Below, piece by piece: positions 12,425 to 25,500 of a DNA stretch of 64,000 nucleotides; within the stretch, counting starts at the first letter, position 1; the number at the start of each line of letters is the position of its first letter. Origin of the DNA: Sordaria brevicollis. Lineage: Eukaryota > Ascomycota > Sordariomycetes > Sordariales > Sordariaceae. The stretch covers positions 1,178,001 to 1,242,000 of the forward strand of contig JAUTDP010000014.1 of assembly GCA_033439795.1 (NCBI GenBank). Direction: 5' to 3'. A program made the translations under genes and the position numbers. The notes beneath the pieces are model-generated. The model worked only from the letters and a program-made list of their open reading frames with translations, was not told the origin of the DNA and ran no database searches.

Positions 12425-14553
12425 ATGAATTACCGATTCGTGGAACACTGTCACCTAGTCCCGGTACCTCTCTGGCTCCAACCAGAGTTTGAGGTTGACG
12501 TGTCGCTTAATGCGGAGGAGTTGGTAGCAAAGGCTGAAAGAGACTGCTATCTCTGCCACTGTCTTCTTGCGATCCTGAAGGAGAAGGCATCTAGAGGAAA
12601 GCACTGGATAAGGAAGATCAGAAAGCATGACTGTGGTATGTCACCTGGCTCGGGTGACTTGGTACGCTTCAAATTGGAGGTTGAGTTTCAAAAGCAGAAT
12701 ATGCGCCTTAGAAGATTATACATGTTTGGATGGCGTCAGAAGATTACTGGCGAGTCTGAACCATCCTCCAGCTCTGCATGCACGTGTGGACATGTTGATG
12801 GAGCAGCAAGAGCGTAAGTACAAGCTCTCTTCACTCCAGTCTAAATGTTTTGGCTGACGGTGATTGCAGATACAGGCAGAGCCAGGTGTGCCTTGACTCG
12901 ACATGCCAGATAGATCAGCTTTGTCATACAGGCAGAAGAAGTTTAAGGACCGAGACATTTCAGCCATACAACGCCACGGAGCATAGTCTAACGCTCATGA
13001 AGGAGTGGATTGGCGAGTGCGAGCAACGGCACAAAAGAGCTTGCGGTGCAGCACTGGCAGTGCAGAACTTCGTTCCCACCAGGCTTCTTGATCTCCATGC
13101 CTTCGGGTGTAGCAGGACAGCCCATCGTGGGGAGGACATCAAACTTGTCTGTTCAAACACACTCGACTGCAATACCAAGTATCCTTCGTATCTGACGTTG
13201 AGCCACTGCTGGGGACCCCCGGAAAAACGCCCAACAACTACAACGAGGGCCAATCTGGAGGCAAATAAGAAAAGGATTCTGTTCTCAAGTCTCCCAAAGA
13301 CCTTCAGGGATGCAGTCGAACTCACGCGATGTTTGGGGCAGCGGTACCTGTGGATTGACTCGTTATGCATCATTCAGGATGATGTGACAGATTGGGCACA
13401 AGAGGCGTCTCTGATGGCCAAGGTTTATTCGCATTCATATTGTACGCTGGCTGCTCTTAGCTCCAGTGACAGTAGTGAGGGTTTGCATCAGGTACTACCA
13501 AAGATGTTCATTGACAACAACGTTTGGTGCAGCCGAGACAAAAAATGTCGGCTTCGAATGTGGATGGGAGAAGAGGTAAAAGACTTTAACTGGAGGGTTC
13601 AGTATCTTACACGTGTGGGAGAGAACCCTCTTCGCTTTCGTGGCTGGACCCTCCAGGAAAGGGAGCTTTCGACGAGAATCATTCATTTTGGAGAGAACTT
13701 ATTGCTATGGGAGTGCCTCGATGGTCGGGCGTGTACCACGTATCCATGGCCCTTATGGAAACAAACAGATCAAAGACTAAGGAGAACAGCTCTGGACACT
13801 GCCGAAACAGTTGTGGACAAGCCAAGGGAATTCTGCACGGAATGGAAAAGGATTGTTGACGATTATTCCTGTCGGTTACTGACAAATGAAACCGACAAGT
13901 TGGTTGCCCTCTCTGGTATTGCACAATTATACCAGATTTACTTCCCGGACGCAAAGTACGTGGCTGGCATGTGGAGTACACACATGCCCGAATGTTTAAT
14001 CTGGCATACAGGTACATACATTACGGAGGAAGGGTCCAGGAGACCATCAGAATACATTGCACCAAGCTGGTCTTGGGCCTCGGTTATATCGCCCGTATGG
14101 TATAATCCCCAAACGTTCCGGTCATGGCCAACACCGAGAGTGGAAGAGAGCATAGAAGGACTGCCAAAGCATAATGACGCGTACGGAGCTCTCGTCGGCG
14201 GGACCCTACTGCTCCGCAACGTTCTCCTTGTACAGCTGGATGTTGAGATTGGCAATTTTGACAAATATCCAGTTCTTCGAGAAGACATCCTGAGTCAAAG
14301 AAGAGATGTTCTCACCAAGGATGGCGTTCCTGCTGGGTTAGCTTACGCTGATGTCCTAGAGGAGTTGTCAGAGAACACCAATCTGGCATGTCTGCTCGTC
14401 GAGGACGAAGATCCCGAGTGTTTCATAGGGCCCCTTCTCATAAAGGTTGAAGACGACGATGACGAGATTACATATCGGCGATTGGGACTTGCTCGTGGTG
14501 TCCCAAGATGGGTTTCTCATGGCCTTGAACCATGCACGGTGAGACTTGTTTAG
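12425..14553 (+). CDS. HET-domain protein (heterokaryon-incompatibility type)
   Basis: Exons 12425..12813 and 12870..14553 (56 bp intron, GTAAGT donor, GCAG acceptor, GAARA-YRQSQ junction) give 690 residues. The N-terminus carries a Cys-rich stretch (ERDCYLCHCLLAIL), common in this class. The HET domain follows with its three blocks: YLTLSHCWG (SHCWG at 241-245), RYLWIDSLCIIQDD (Trp at 291) with DWAQEASLMAKVYSHSYCTLAA, and RGWTLQERELSTRIIHFG further on. Family members trigger incompatibility or regulated cell death when activated by allelic or non-self partners. This one has no NACHT/WD40 or ankyrin partner domain, and its C-terminal half is the usual poorly conserved HET tail (APSWSWASV present). 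The upstream in-frame extension lacks an ATG, so 12425 was chosen. The gene is intact. Confidence 0.9.
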
Positions 14554-14955
14554 CGAGGGGCTGGACCTACGAAGTTAAAAGAGGCATTCTACCTGTCGAG
14601 TGGATTTGATCTTCACTCTATTTATTGATCACCAGACAAGAATCTCCACGGAAGTTGGGATATTCATGCACGTCTCTTTCTCATGTTCGGTTCATGGTTT
14701 GCTTCGCGTCTGCTACCTCTTCCACTCTTTCCAATTAGTACTCATATCTAGTATTCGTATGTTATATGAGGCATCACCATCTAAGGACATAAGCGTGCGA
14801 CAATGGTCACTCACAGAAGCGTGGAATTGAATGGAGTCCGCGCAAATTGACTGAGGAACTGCGCGTTGATAAACCACATACTTGATTCGGCGAACGAGTG
14901 AAGTCCGCTCACAGGAGACGTCCGTTCTTTCCCTCAACCACTTTGCAAATCCTAT
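14554..14955. other. Short convergent intergenic spacer
   Basis: 402 bp between two genes whose 3' ends face each other. It is AT-richer than its flanks and probably holds both polyadenylation regions. No further feature is seen. Confidence 0.5.
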
Positions 14956-16089
14956 TCAGAACGAAAAGGCTCTTGACAAGTCCGGCATCCTGCCCATTCC
15001 ATACACAGCCATATTGTAAACAACCAGTTTCAACCTCCCGTGCACGCCAGGCCTGTTGCGGACCCATCGCACCATCTCCTGTTGCCCAATTCCGGCTTCA
15101 AAGAACAACTTGAACAGCGACTCCCCCCATGCCTCCCTCACCCCGAACGCTCTGAGATTGTTCAGAACTTCGAGATTGCTCCATCTCACTCCCGAGTTCC
15201 TTTGATTATGAATCTCCACGGAAAAGAAGACGAGCTCAGCCACGTCAATGACACCTTCGACAGCTGCCTGTACGACCCACCAGTCAACCCCACCGCGTCC
15301 CGACTTGACGCTCTCCTTTAGACGCCGAGCGAAAAGGCGGATGAACCGCCCAATCTTCCGACCGAGCGCCTCGCACTCACGCCGCATCGCCACTTCGCCC
15401 GACCTCGTGAATTTCGTGATGGCTTGCCTCAACGCTTGTCCCCCCTTCCTCAAGCCTTGGGCCAGTTCCTGGCGAGTTTTCACTCTCATGGCCTCGATCT
15501 CTCTCCACCTTTCGTTCCTCGCCTCCTCTTCAATCCTTCTCCTCTCTTCCTCCTCCTCCCGCTGCACCCTCTCTTGCTCCTCAGCCTTTCTCCGCTGCCT
15601 ATCCAACTCCTTCTGCCTCAGCACCTCCGCCCTCTTCGCCTGATACACCCTCTCCCTTTCTTCCTCCGCCTCCTCCTTCTCCCTTGCAATCGCCTCCTTG
15701 ATCCTCTCCACTTCCTCATAGCCCAGTTGCTCCTCAATCTCCCACCGCTTCCTCTCAATGCACTCATTAAACCGCTTCGCGACCCTCCACGACTCGGCCC
15801 AGTTGTCCGAGCACCAGTCCACGTATCCGGGGTCGTTGACGCCCGCCTCGCCCATGAAGATCAGCATCTTTTCCACGGCCCGCCAGCCGAGCGCGTTGTC
15901 CTCGTTGCACACGATGCCCTTGGGCAGGCGGCGGAACTGCTCCTCAAGCGAGAGGGCCTGGAACTCGAGGTCGTCCGCGGAGGCGAAGTGCGGGTCGAAT
16001 TTGGCCCAGTCGTACTCTTCGACGTAGTCGTCCGACTCGAATTGGTACCTCAGCTCCGCGCCGGAGTATTGCCATTGGTGGCGGGGCAT
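14956..16089 (-). CDS. Hypothetical coiled-coil protein, intronless
   Basis: A single exon of 377 residues with no family I recognise. The N-terminus (1-100) is acidic and aromatic, with WQYSGAELRYQFESDDY and repeated Trp (GYVDWCSDNWAESW). Residues of about 105-215 are a long, highly charged Glu/Arg/Lys helix (EEAEEERERVYQAKRAEV, RKAEEQERVQREEEEERR) predicted to form a coiled coil. A basic helical segment follows. The C-terminus (about 270-377) is more globular, with VDWWVVQAAVEGVIDVAELVFF and WGESLFKLFFEAGIGQQEMV. No signal peptide or obvious membrane anchor is present. It is transcribed towards the HET gene and lies in tandem downstream of smc5, about 0.7 kb away. The codon bias over its full length and the ATG context support a real gene; the function is unknown. 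Confidence 0.72.
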   Translation of the reverse strand: MPRHQWQYSGAELRYQFESDDYVEEYDWAKFDPHFASADDLEFQALSLEEQFRRLPKGIVCNEDNALGWRAVEKMLIFMGEAGVNDPGYVDWCSDNWAESWRVAKRFNECIERKRWEIEEQLGYEEVERIKEAIAREKEEAEEERERVYQAKRAEVLRQKELDRQRRKAEEQERVQREEEEERRRIEEEARNERWREIEAMRVKTRQELAQGLRKGGQALRQAITKFTRSGEVAMRRECEALGRKIGRFIRLFARRLKESVKSGRGGVDWWVVQAAVEGVIDVAELVFFSVEIHNQRNSGVRWSNLEVLNNLRAFGVREAWGESLFKLFFEAGIGQQEMVRWVRNRPGVHGRLKLVVYNMAVYGMGRMPDLSRAFSF

Positions 16090-16787
16090 CGTAGAGAAAT
16101 GAAATCGCGTTTTTCCGCGGTTGACTGTGGTTGATGCGCCTTTTTTTCTTCCTTTTTTTTTCTTCCTTTGCTTGTCGGCAAAACAGGGGATGGTCGCCTG
16201 CCTACACCGGATTTTTCAGCCGTGAATGCAATGGGTAGGAAGTGAAAGTGATTCTTGTTTTTTTCGATAGGAAAACCACGAGAGATACCTCTAACCGCAA
16301 ATGTCGTCAACGCCAGCGCGCCAGCGCGCCAAGAGTGCCCTTGGACACAGTTTCTTTAGTCGATTGGCCGAGTGGAAATGTAAAACAACATAGCTAGCTG
16401 TATATTGACACACATTACATCACACCGAATAACAATACGACGACAGAGGAAGTGTTGAAGCCCAACATGATAATATCTTGCAATCAATGGGAAGGCGAGA
16501 AACAACCAGATAGACGATCCCCCAGTGACATTCAACGACTGCATCAATATCCTTCTACTTGACAGAAATAGGAGGTCTGAGCTATCTATGGTCATGGACG
16601 CAGAACACGAAAACTCAGACCATGAACGACGAAAAGATCCTCAATCAATACATGTAGATAAACACCCATACAACGTTCTTCCAACTCCAAGGACAGTACC
16701 AGCAAAAGAAGCTACTTCTCCGAACCCAAAATAACCAGTTCTTTTGACAGAGCAATCCTCCCTCTCTCATGTACCTATTCCTCAAAC
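16090..16787. other. Intergenic between smc5 and the coiled-coil gene
   Basis: 698 bp holding the smc5 3' region and the promoter of the downstream minus-strand gene. It contains T-rich runs (16140-16170) and a tandem GCGCCA pair at about 16315-16330. A tRNA A-box lookalike at about 16363 has no B box and is not a tRNA. Confidence 0.5.
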
Positions 16788-19700
16788 CTAGGCCTGCGAA
16801 GCCTCCACCATCGAAGCCTCATCCCTCGCCACCTGGCTCGCAAACGGAATCGTCCTCTTCATCAGACCCCTCTGGATCTCCGCAAACTTGGCAAAGTTCA
16901 TCTTGATCGTTCCCTGGGGGTCGACACGTTCGCCGGAGATGATCGTGTGCACCCTCATGCGCCTATCATACCTAAGACCAGACAGCAGCTTGGGCGTGAT
17001 GAGGAAGTATTGGGATGTATGCTCGCGGCAGGCAATCTCTACCATACGTTCGTGTACCATGCGCTCGTTGCGGGGGTCCATGCCTTGGTTGATCTCGTCG
17101 ACGACGCGGAAGGGGGCTTGAGCCATTGATTGGAGGGACATGAGGTAGAAGATCGTGGAAACGGCGCGTTCGCCGCCGGATTGGCGGTGTTGATCGAGTC
17201 GCTGGAGGGCTTCGCCCGCTCTGTTGGGTGGAAAGGGTTAGTGGATGTGGGGAAGAGAGGAGATAGAGAAAAGGGGAAAACGTACCTGAACCGGACCTTG
17301 ATCTCAATAGCCCACTTCTCGAAATCTTCGTCTTTGTGGACGCCAACTTCGCCTGCGCAGCTGATCTGCTCAAAGTTGTACGAGAAGGCATCATTGATCC
17401 TGCTGACAAGCTCGTCCAGCTGAGGCTCGAACTGGCTTCTGATCGATTCGATCTTGCTCTTCACTTCTTCCAGCTGGGCAGTGCAGCGGTCATGCTTCGC
17501 CTTCTCGCGTTCGATCTTTTGCGCCCAGTCCTGGTACTCCTTGAGCGCATGGGGATTGTTGGCCTCGATGCTGTCCGCCAAGTTCTCCTGTGCCGTAAGA
17601 TCACTCTCCACCTGCTCTAGCGTCGTGGCCTTTGCCAGAGCGGACAGCTCTCCCTTTTCCCTCTCCTCGTCGGTGAGGGCATTTTCGGCAGCCGCTCTTG
17701 CGTCGGTGGCCCGCCGGTGTAGCACACCCATTTGCTTCTCCATCTCACTTAAAGCAACTTTTCCGTTTTCCAACTCTTCGAGTATCTCGCGGTTCTTCTC
17801 CGTTAGGAACTCGAAGTCGGACTGCGCTTCGATGAGGAGCACCTTTGCTTCCTGTAGGGCCTGATAGGCCTCACGAATGGCCGCGATTTTGGTTTGATGC
17901 TGTAAAACAGCCTCGGCTTTCTGAAGCACGGCGCGGTCGTGCTGCTTTTCGAGATCGGCCACTCGACTCTGGGCCTCAACAAGTTCTTGCCTCTTGTCCC
18001 GCTCTGACCGCTTCTCAGATTCTAAGCGTAAGGTTAGCATCACAAAGGCTGGTCACTATTGCAACAAACTTACCGATCTTGTCAGGGAGAGCTTGCCAAA
18101 GGCTATGCTCCTTTTGCAGCTCATTTTTCTCAGTCCGTATCTTGTCCTGTTGTAGACGTTAGTTGAGTGTATCCAGAATGTTTGATCAGCCAAGTAGCGT
18201 ACAATTTCCTTATTGATAATCGTAATCTCTTGTCGCAGTGCATCGATGCGCTCATATAGCTCCTTCAATTGCTTTTTGAATTCTTGCAGCTCGCCTGTAG
18301 CTTCGGCTAATTGACGCTCGTAGTCCCTTTTTACGGAGTCGTCAACCGGCTTCTTTGTCCAGTATTTGGCGGGACGAACTTGCTGAACGCGAGTTGAAAA
18401 GGCATTCGGGCCATATTCAGGACGTCGGTTGCACGTGTAAGATTGCTTTCCAGCAGTGAATAACCGAATGCGGCCATCCTTGGTGATTTTTTCATACTGC
18501 TCTTCTGAGATGTCGGCAAGTCCAATTGCAGTTTGATGAAGATGCCTCTCGCTGCACAACATGGCCAGGACTGGTTCAGGCCCCTCCAAATAGTCAATGG
18601 CAAACCCATCCAGTCCAAACTCCGCGAGTTCTGCCTGCGACATAGGCGGCTTGAAAAAATCGAGGTCCCGTTCGATGCCTCGTAGAGTGCCAGAAAGCTC
18701 ATTTACATCGAATACTTGCTTGCTGAGAATTTTGTGATCCTTTCTGGACTGTGCTGTGAAGCACAAGAAATCGCCGTCCTGTAGAAAGGCTTGCACAACA
18801 TCGGTGTAGCGAGGATCTTTGACGGAGCAGTTGAGCATCGGGGGTCCAAATACTTCTTTCTCAAAACTTTCCCGGTTGTTTTGAACCCAATCCCAAATCT
18901 TGGCAGCGTCCGCGTTTTTCTTTTCCAGCTGGCTCAATAGCTGGCCTTCTTGAGAGTCGAGAGCGGTTAGTTTCTTCTGGGCCGCTTCCCTTATTGCGGT
19001 CTTTTCCATCCCTTGGGCTTTTACGGCCGTCACCTGGTCATTGAGTTCGGCAATTTCCTGTTCCTTGTCACGGCGTGCGTGCTCTTTCTCTCGCTGTTGC
19101 GTGTCAGTATATTGACAGCTTCAATCCGCCACCGTCAAGGGAGAACTACTCACAACTCGCCTATTCCATTCCGCTGGATCGAATGCCCTAGGGTTTTGTT
19201 TATGCTTGGCTTCTAGCTCGGTGATCTTCTTGCGAATCTTGCCAAGTTCCTGTCTCCTAGTAGTAAACGCGCTCCGTTCCGCCTCGATCTGGCCAGCGAG
19301 GTTCTTGACTTTGTTCTCGGCCGACTCGATCTCTCTGGCAGCATTATCGGCATCTTTTTCGGCGTCTCTTAGCTTGGCTGCCCTGTTCTCGACAGCGGCT
19401 TTGACACCTTCTACGTACTCGTGCTTTTGATTGACCGCCTCCAAAGATGGTTCGGAGTCTTTCTCGAGCTGCTCGAGACGTTCTACTGCAGACTTATGCT
19501 GCTGCTTTGCAACGCGAAATTGTTGGCGTGCCTCGTTGTAGGCAACGACAAGCTTCACCTTTTTAAGCTTGGCAATGGCGTCCTCGTACTGTTTCTTCTC
19601 CTGAAGCCTCTCAACATCGGCTTGTAGAGCTGCTTGTCGCTGCTCCAACCTCTTCATTTCCTCGCCGCTCTCGTTGGCAATGCGCTGGGCCTCTGCTTGG

Positions 19701-20425
19701 ACTTTGTAGTGATCTTTTAGCTCGGTTTGCCACTGAATCATCTCTTCCGGTGCGGCGGCTTGCAAAGTCTTCTCCAACAACTCGACCGGAGTGAGGCCAG
19801 CAAACTCGGCCACCTTTTCTTGGGGTAGAAATTGGCACAAGTTGTCGATTTGGATGCGAAGGCGATTCATCAGTTGATGCACCTCCTTGTGGGTAGCTTT
19901 CCTACGGTTGATGGTGAAATCTCGACTGTTATTCTCTCGGGTGATGAGGAGACCGACGACGTGGTTGCTCTCTCCGGGTTCTCCCTGGAGTTCCACTTCA
20001 ATCGTGGCCTCATCCTTCCCGTGCTTCACGAACTCTCCGTAGGCGGTGGCGCGACCCAAAACGTTGGAAGGAAATCCGAGTCCCAAACAAATAGCACAGA
20101 CAAGTGAACTCTTTCCCGTGCCATTGGGTCCAATTACCATGTTCAAACTTGGACCAAGAAAGAACTCGGCCTCGTTGTAGGTGACAAAATCCTTGAGTTT
20201 GACGCGGACAATGGCGCCAGGCTGGAACCCAGAACTGCTTTGGCCATTGGGCCGGGGTGATGCTGAGGCCGTAGAGTCCCTTCTTCTCCTTGATCGGCCT
20301 TGTTCTCTGTGGCCGTCAACGCTGTGTGAGCCATCTCCACCTCTGAGATTGAAATTGCTGAACATTTCGTCATCCGTCGGATTTGGCTGTCCCGCGGCGG
20401 GGAATGATACCAGCTGGGACGCCAT
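16788..20425 (-). CDS. smc5: SMC5, subunit of the Smc5/6 DNA-repair complex
   Basis: Five exons: 20425..19154, 19093..18203, 18146..18074, 18021..17286 and 17220..16788. Introns are 52-65 bp with good donors and CTAAC-type branch sites, and every junction keeps frame. The product has 1134 residues. The N-terminal ATPase half has Walker [10 protein letters not shown] at 99-107, then a coiled-coil arm (about 250-440), the hinge (about 500-640, with [20 protein letters not shown]), and the returning coiled coil (about 680-960). The C-terminal ATPase half has the ABC signature SGGER at 1005-1009 and Walker [13 protein letters not shown] with catalytic Glu1033. The DEINQGMD sequence and short length are diagnostic of SMC5 rather than SMC1-4. 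The partner is SMC6 with the Nse subunits, including the Nse2 SUMO ligase; the complex acts in recombinational repair and replication-fork resolution. The first 60 residues are a low-complexity Ser/Arg extension. Confidence 0.95.
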
Positions 20426-22566
20426 GCTTGCGGGAATGCGAGATCGTGGTGAGAACGGGTGTTTCCCTACGCAGGGGCTGGAAAAAGAGTCTCGTGTGGT
20501 GAAATCAGGGCATCTTCCAGCAATACGCAGCCCAGAATCAGCGGTCCGTCAACGCTAGACCTGGACCTGGACCACCTGAGACAAGTCTGAGGCGAGACTG
20601 AATGACAACCGATGGCACGGAAAAAGTTGGCTGGTGAGATAGGCGGAAATGTGCAACAAGACGAAAGCTGGCAGCGCTGGCGATGGACAGGAATTAGACG
20701 GGGGCGTAAGAAAGATAGAAAGGTCGGGATGTCGAAGGAAGTTGAACGAGTCAAGGAAGGAAACGCGACAAGCCTGGAGCGCGTTGGTTGATGGACTTTC
20801 CTGAATGGGTTGTTGCTGCGGTGGGGTCGAAAAGAGACGGGTGCGGGTCGCCAGGTCACGAGGTGGGGGTGGCTCGTGCGTTTGTGCGAGGTACCCGTTT
20901 GTTAATTGCCTGGGCCTCGGTGTTTGTGCAGTTTTATGCAGATACAGTTGGGTTCCTCTTGTGCACTTGAGGCTTGGCGTTCAACCAATTTTCTGTACAC
21001 CCCAAAACGTCCTGACTTCATTACTATGTTCAAAGTGCACTCTGACAGGAGACACGAGGTCTCTATTACTGTCGAATCTCGTTTTTGCACTTCGTTCTCG
21101 ATTTCAAATCTCTCAGCAACTCTGCAGACGCGTACATACGACCTGCTCGTTTACTCGTGTTTGGGCTTATCCCTTCCTCCAGTTCCCATCCGTAGACCAC
21201 CATGGTCGTCTTCCTGACTGCTTCGGTTCATTTCCGCCTCAAGCTCATGATGGCTTCTATATGTGAGCCTCTTTTGGGCCCCTTAGCTTTGGCAGAGTTT
21301 GCAAATGTTTCAAAGACCTCAAAGCACATGGCAGTTGCCGTCATCTCTCACATCAAAACAATATCTCATTACACTGCTAACGAAAATGAAGACACAAGAT
21401 GGACGTCTACAGACACCACACAACGAAGCTTGATATCCATCCACTAATGACACAAACTCACAAGCTACAACCAGGGTCTTTAAATCCATTCATCTGGAAC
21501 ATTATCATTGGTGTGTTTCGCCGGAGTTTCAATATATAGTGACACCATCGCAAAGAGCCTGGCCTCAGCTGTGTTTGGCAATCCCTTTTCGACTTTCGAT
21601 GAACGTACGACTCCAGGCTGTTTACTTTGAGATATAAACCTCCCGAGGCATCTGGTCCACACAATTTCAACATGGAAGATGTGACTGTGCCGATTTTATG
21701 AGCGAGTGTCCTTACAGAAACGATCATCATGATGGGGGTGAGTAGAAAGAGACCTGACAACGTGGGAATTTGAAGCAGCCGACCAGAACCCACAACTTGA
21801 ACCTTCCAAGTTAGAGGAGGAGGCAAAAGGTTCAGCCTGCAATGAATGCTGGAATCCAGGTTTTGTTGTTGTTCGTCCCAGGTCACTGGAATGGTGCCGG
21901 CCGGACTGTCGTGGGACGGCCAAGGGCAGCAGACGGTTGCCGGGGAGATGGCTCCTTCCATTCCAACGACAGGACCTCTGCGAGCCTGAACCTCACACAT
22001 CGGACGGCCGCGCCAAAACAGAACTCGAAAGTCACGGCGGGTGTTGCGGCCTGTCACATTCAAAATTTCAAGCCAGCCGATCTGAAGTACCGGTAAAGTC
22101 GAACCGCACCAAATCTGAAGTGCCAGCCGCAGCCTCCCGTCAAGTCCTCCACCTTTCCCGCTCGCACTCTTCAACTTTTCCTCACCCTCTCTTCACCTCC
22201 AACGCATCCTTCATACCCGATACTTCAACCTCAATCTCGACATTGCCTCATTCTTGCACTTGCACTTGCGCAGACCATCCCATTGGGCTCAGCTCAATTT
22301 CGTCTCGGGATTTCCCATCTTGCTGCTCGTGCCTTTCGTTCTTCCTTTCCTTTACCTCCTTGGCATCGCCAGTTCGACATTGCTCTTGCCTGTCGCAGTC
22401 TGTATCTATTCTCGCTCTGTCTCCGCGGATAAAGAGGTCGCGATCGTACTAAGCACCTACAGCTGCCCGTCGCGACTGGACTGCTCCATTCTCGCCGGTC
22501 GTCCTCCACCGAGATTGGCGAGGCTCTACTATCCTTCCATGCCGGTATCACGCTGAGTCTGCGATC
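20426..22566. promoter_or_regulatory. Divergent upstream region between smc5 and the Gin4-type kinase
   Basis: 2.14 kb with no supported gene. The side next to the kinase (about 22100-22566) is C/T-rich and leader-like. A 238-codon minus-strand ORF (22174..21458) has no recognisable domain and biased, non-coding-looking composition, so it is not called. Confidence 0.5.
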
Positions 22567-25500
22567 ATGGATCAACGAACGGGCTCTCGTGTTTCTGTCC
22601 GACAACCCCTCGGCGACGCGACCAATAGGGCCAACATCGTCGCGATGCAAGCCAGCTCGCGACCCAAGGTCGATTCGAACACAAAGTCATGGAAGAAACC
22701 AAGCCGCAGCAAATCTACCCCTCCCATCATTACCGACATTCCCCTCGTCCAACACCATATCGTAACCATCCCTTCCCCAGTTGCTGTACCGGCTGTCCCC
22801 TCCATGAGCCGCCTCCGTTACCCTTCGTCACTTCAGCAGATGAACGCTCAACAACAAGTCTCGGATGCGCGCCGTGTATCGCAGTTCTCGAACGTCTCCT
22901 CCAATGCGTCCAGCACCCGTCTACAAAAGACCCATATCGGCCCATGGCATTTGGGCAAGACTCTGGGCAAGGGCGCTTCCGCCAGCGTTCGTCTTGCGCG
23001 CCATCGCACCACCCACCAACTGGTCGCCATCAAGATTGTAGCCAAGAGCACTGCCCATGTTACGCAAGCTACGAGTATGGTGAACTTGGAGCGAGTCGAC
23101 TATCGCAAGCCAAGCACAAGCACAAACACCGACGGGGTCCGCCGAATGCCCCTCGCCATCGAGAGAGAGGTGGCCATTCTGAAGCTGATTCAGCATCCAA
23201 ACATCATTAAACTGCATGACATCTGGGAGAACAGGCAGGATATGTAAGACACATGATGCTATGCCATGTCCTTTCGTAAATGACTTGACTAACGACATCT
23301 GGCCTAGTTACCTCGTCACCGAGTACGTCGAAAAGGGCGACCTTTTTGACTTCATCAACTGGAACGGCCGCCTCAACGAGGAGGAGGCAATCTTCTATTA
23401 TCGGCAAATAATGAGTGCTCTCGAGTACTGCCATAGTTTCAACATCTGCCATCGGGATCTGAAGCCCGAGAACATCTTGCTCAAGGCCGATGGTCAAATC
23501 AAGATCGCCGATTTTGGCATGGCAGCCTTGCACCAGGAGCCATCCCATCACCTCAAAACTGCTTGCGGTAGCCCTCATTATGCCGCCCCCGAACTGCTCA
23601 AGCATCAACCGTACAAGGGCTCAGCTGTCGATATCTGGGCCATGGGAGTCATCTTATTTGCCATGCTGGCTGGCCGACTTCCCTTCGATGACAGTGACAT
23701 GGATACCATGCTCCAGAAGGCGAGAAGGGGCCACTACAAGATGCCGCACGAGCTATCCCGCGAGGCTAAGGACCTCATCCGGAAAATCTTGGTCGTCAAC
23801 CCACTGCAACGCATCACCATGAAGCAAATGTGGAGGCATCCCCTGATCAAAAAATACGACTACGTCGACGATTATCAGCAAGGCGATGGTCAACCGCAGG
23901 ATGTCTTGAGGAACGCAGACATCGGTCCCATCCCGGAGAAGGGCGTTGATCCCCAGATCCTCAGGCAGCTCAAGTCCATGTGGCATGCCTATTCGGAGGC
24001 CCAGATCATCGAGAAGCTCGGCCAAGAGAAGTAAGTCCATGTCTCTTTGGCGTAATCTCTGCTCCGCCTTTTATGCTAACCTGGCTCACCAGACCAAATG
24101 ACCAAAAGGTGTTCTACTGGCTTCTTTATCGACACAGGAAGACACAGCTTGAGAACTACAACAACGACATTCCCATTTCGAAAAGCGATTTTCACCACTT
24201 GAAGCCCCCTAACTGGGGCAAGCGCATTTCGACCTGCGAGTTCATGCAGCCCTCTAGAAACGGCCATGGGAGGAGCATTTCCAAGTTCACCGTCATCTCC
24301 AACGTCGCCGAAGTTAATGACTCCGGCACTGTCAGGAGCTACGATCCTTACAGAGCTTCCCAAGTCCTGCGCAATTGCGCATCGGAAGTGAGCCACGCAA
24401 GGATTGTTGTCCACCGCAACCCCTCCGAGCGAGGAACCCGGTCTAACACTTCGACCATTGCCCATTCGTACAACTCCTATACAACTTTGGGCGGTTCATT
24501 CCGTAAGCGGCCTCGGATGAACTCGCAACGGACAAATACCACCGGGCGCTTGCGATCTTCCATGGGATCCATGGGTTCACTCAGAAGCCTCAATGGTACA
24601 CCTCGGGTGCGGGCAAACAATCGATCCAGAAGGGGCGTTGACTTTTCCAGCGCTCGTGCCAGGGACCGTCTGCAGGCTCGCGTTCGGGAGAATGTGCGAG
24701 CTGCTTCGAGTAGCGTGGCTGATAGTAGTGTGGTGGATAGACGGGACTCCTGCCGCCAGCAGCTGAGACAATCGGCCTCGGATGTCCACTCAGCCAATCA
24801 GACTCTGAAGTCGAGAGACGAGACGCTCTTCTGGGACGAGGAGGTGCAGAAGCTTGGCTATAGAATTGCAATGGACTGCGATGCAGCATTTCGCAGCTCT
24901 CTTGTCGGGTCTGAATCTAGCCTTGCTGTTAGCGGATCTCGTGAGAACAGCCCGTTTTCTCTCTCGCTGGGCACATCCTCGCCCTCTCCACAGCCAGACT
25001 CGCCGATGGGAGTATCTTCCGAGCAACAGACCGTCCACCTTTCCACCATTAACCAGCCTTGGGTTAACCGACCTTTGCCACCTATTCCATCCATCGAGGT
25101 ATCACCGGCTGCAAACCAGACATATGCGATTAACGCCCATCCGGCTCCCCTTAGGATAGAGCGACTATCGTTAGGAAACACTGCCTCGCAAACTACCATC
25201 ATAGCGGACCGTCGAATTGTCTCGGAGCCTGCCTACACGACACCTGCCAACAGAGACCCTCGACAACTGCCGTCGATCTACGAGACGGCGTCCGAGGACT
25301 GGACACGCAACGCTTCGACCAGATGGGCTTCTCCCGATACCCCATCACCAGCTGAGAACAACAAGGCGCTGGACTACCTGGCCAGAGCCGAGAACACTAT
25401 TCGTGTGGTCAACTCTCCCACGGCAGGACCTGTTCCTATGCCGGAGCCTCTCAATGTTCGTAAGATCTCCAAGACGACCACTGCTGCACCTACTGAGAGT

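Noticed and set aside
16360..16450. tRNA candidate with TGGCCGAGTGG (A-box like)
   Set aside because: No B box or foldable cloverleaf within 100 bases.
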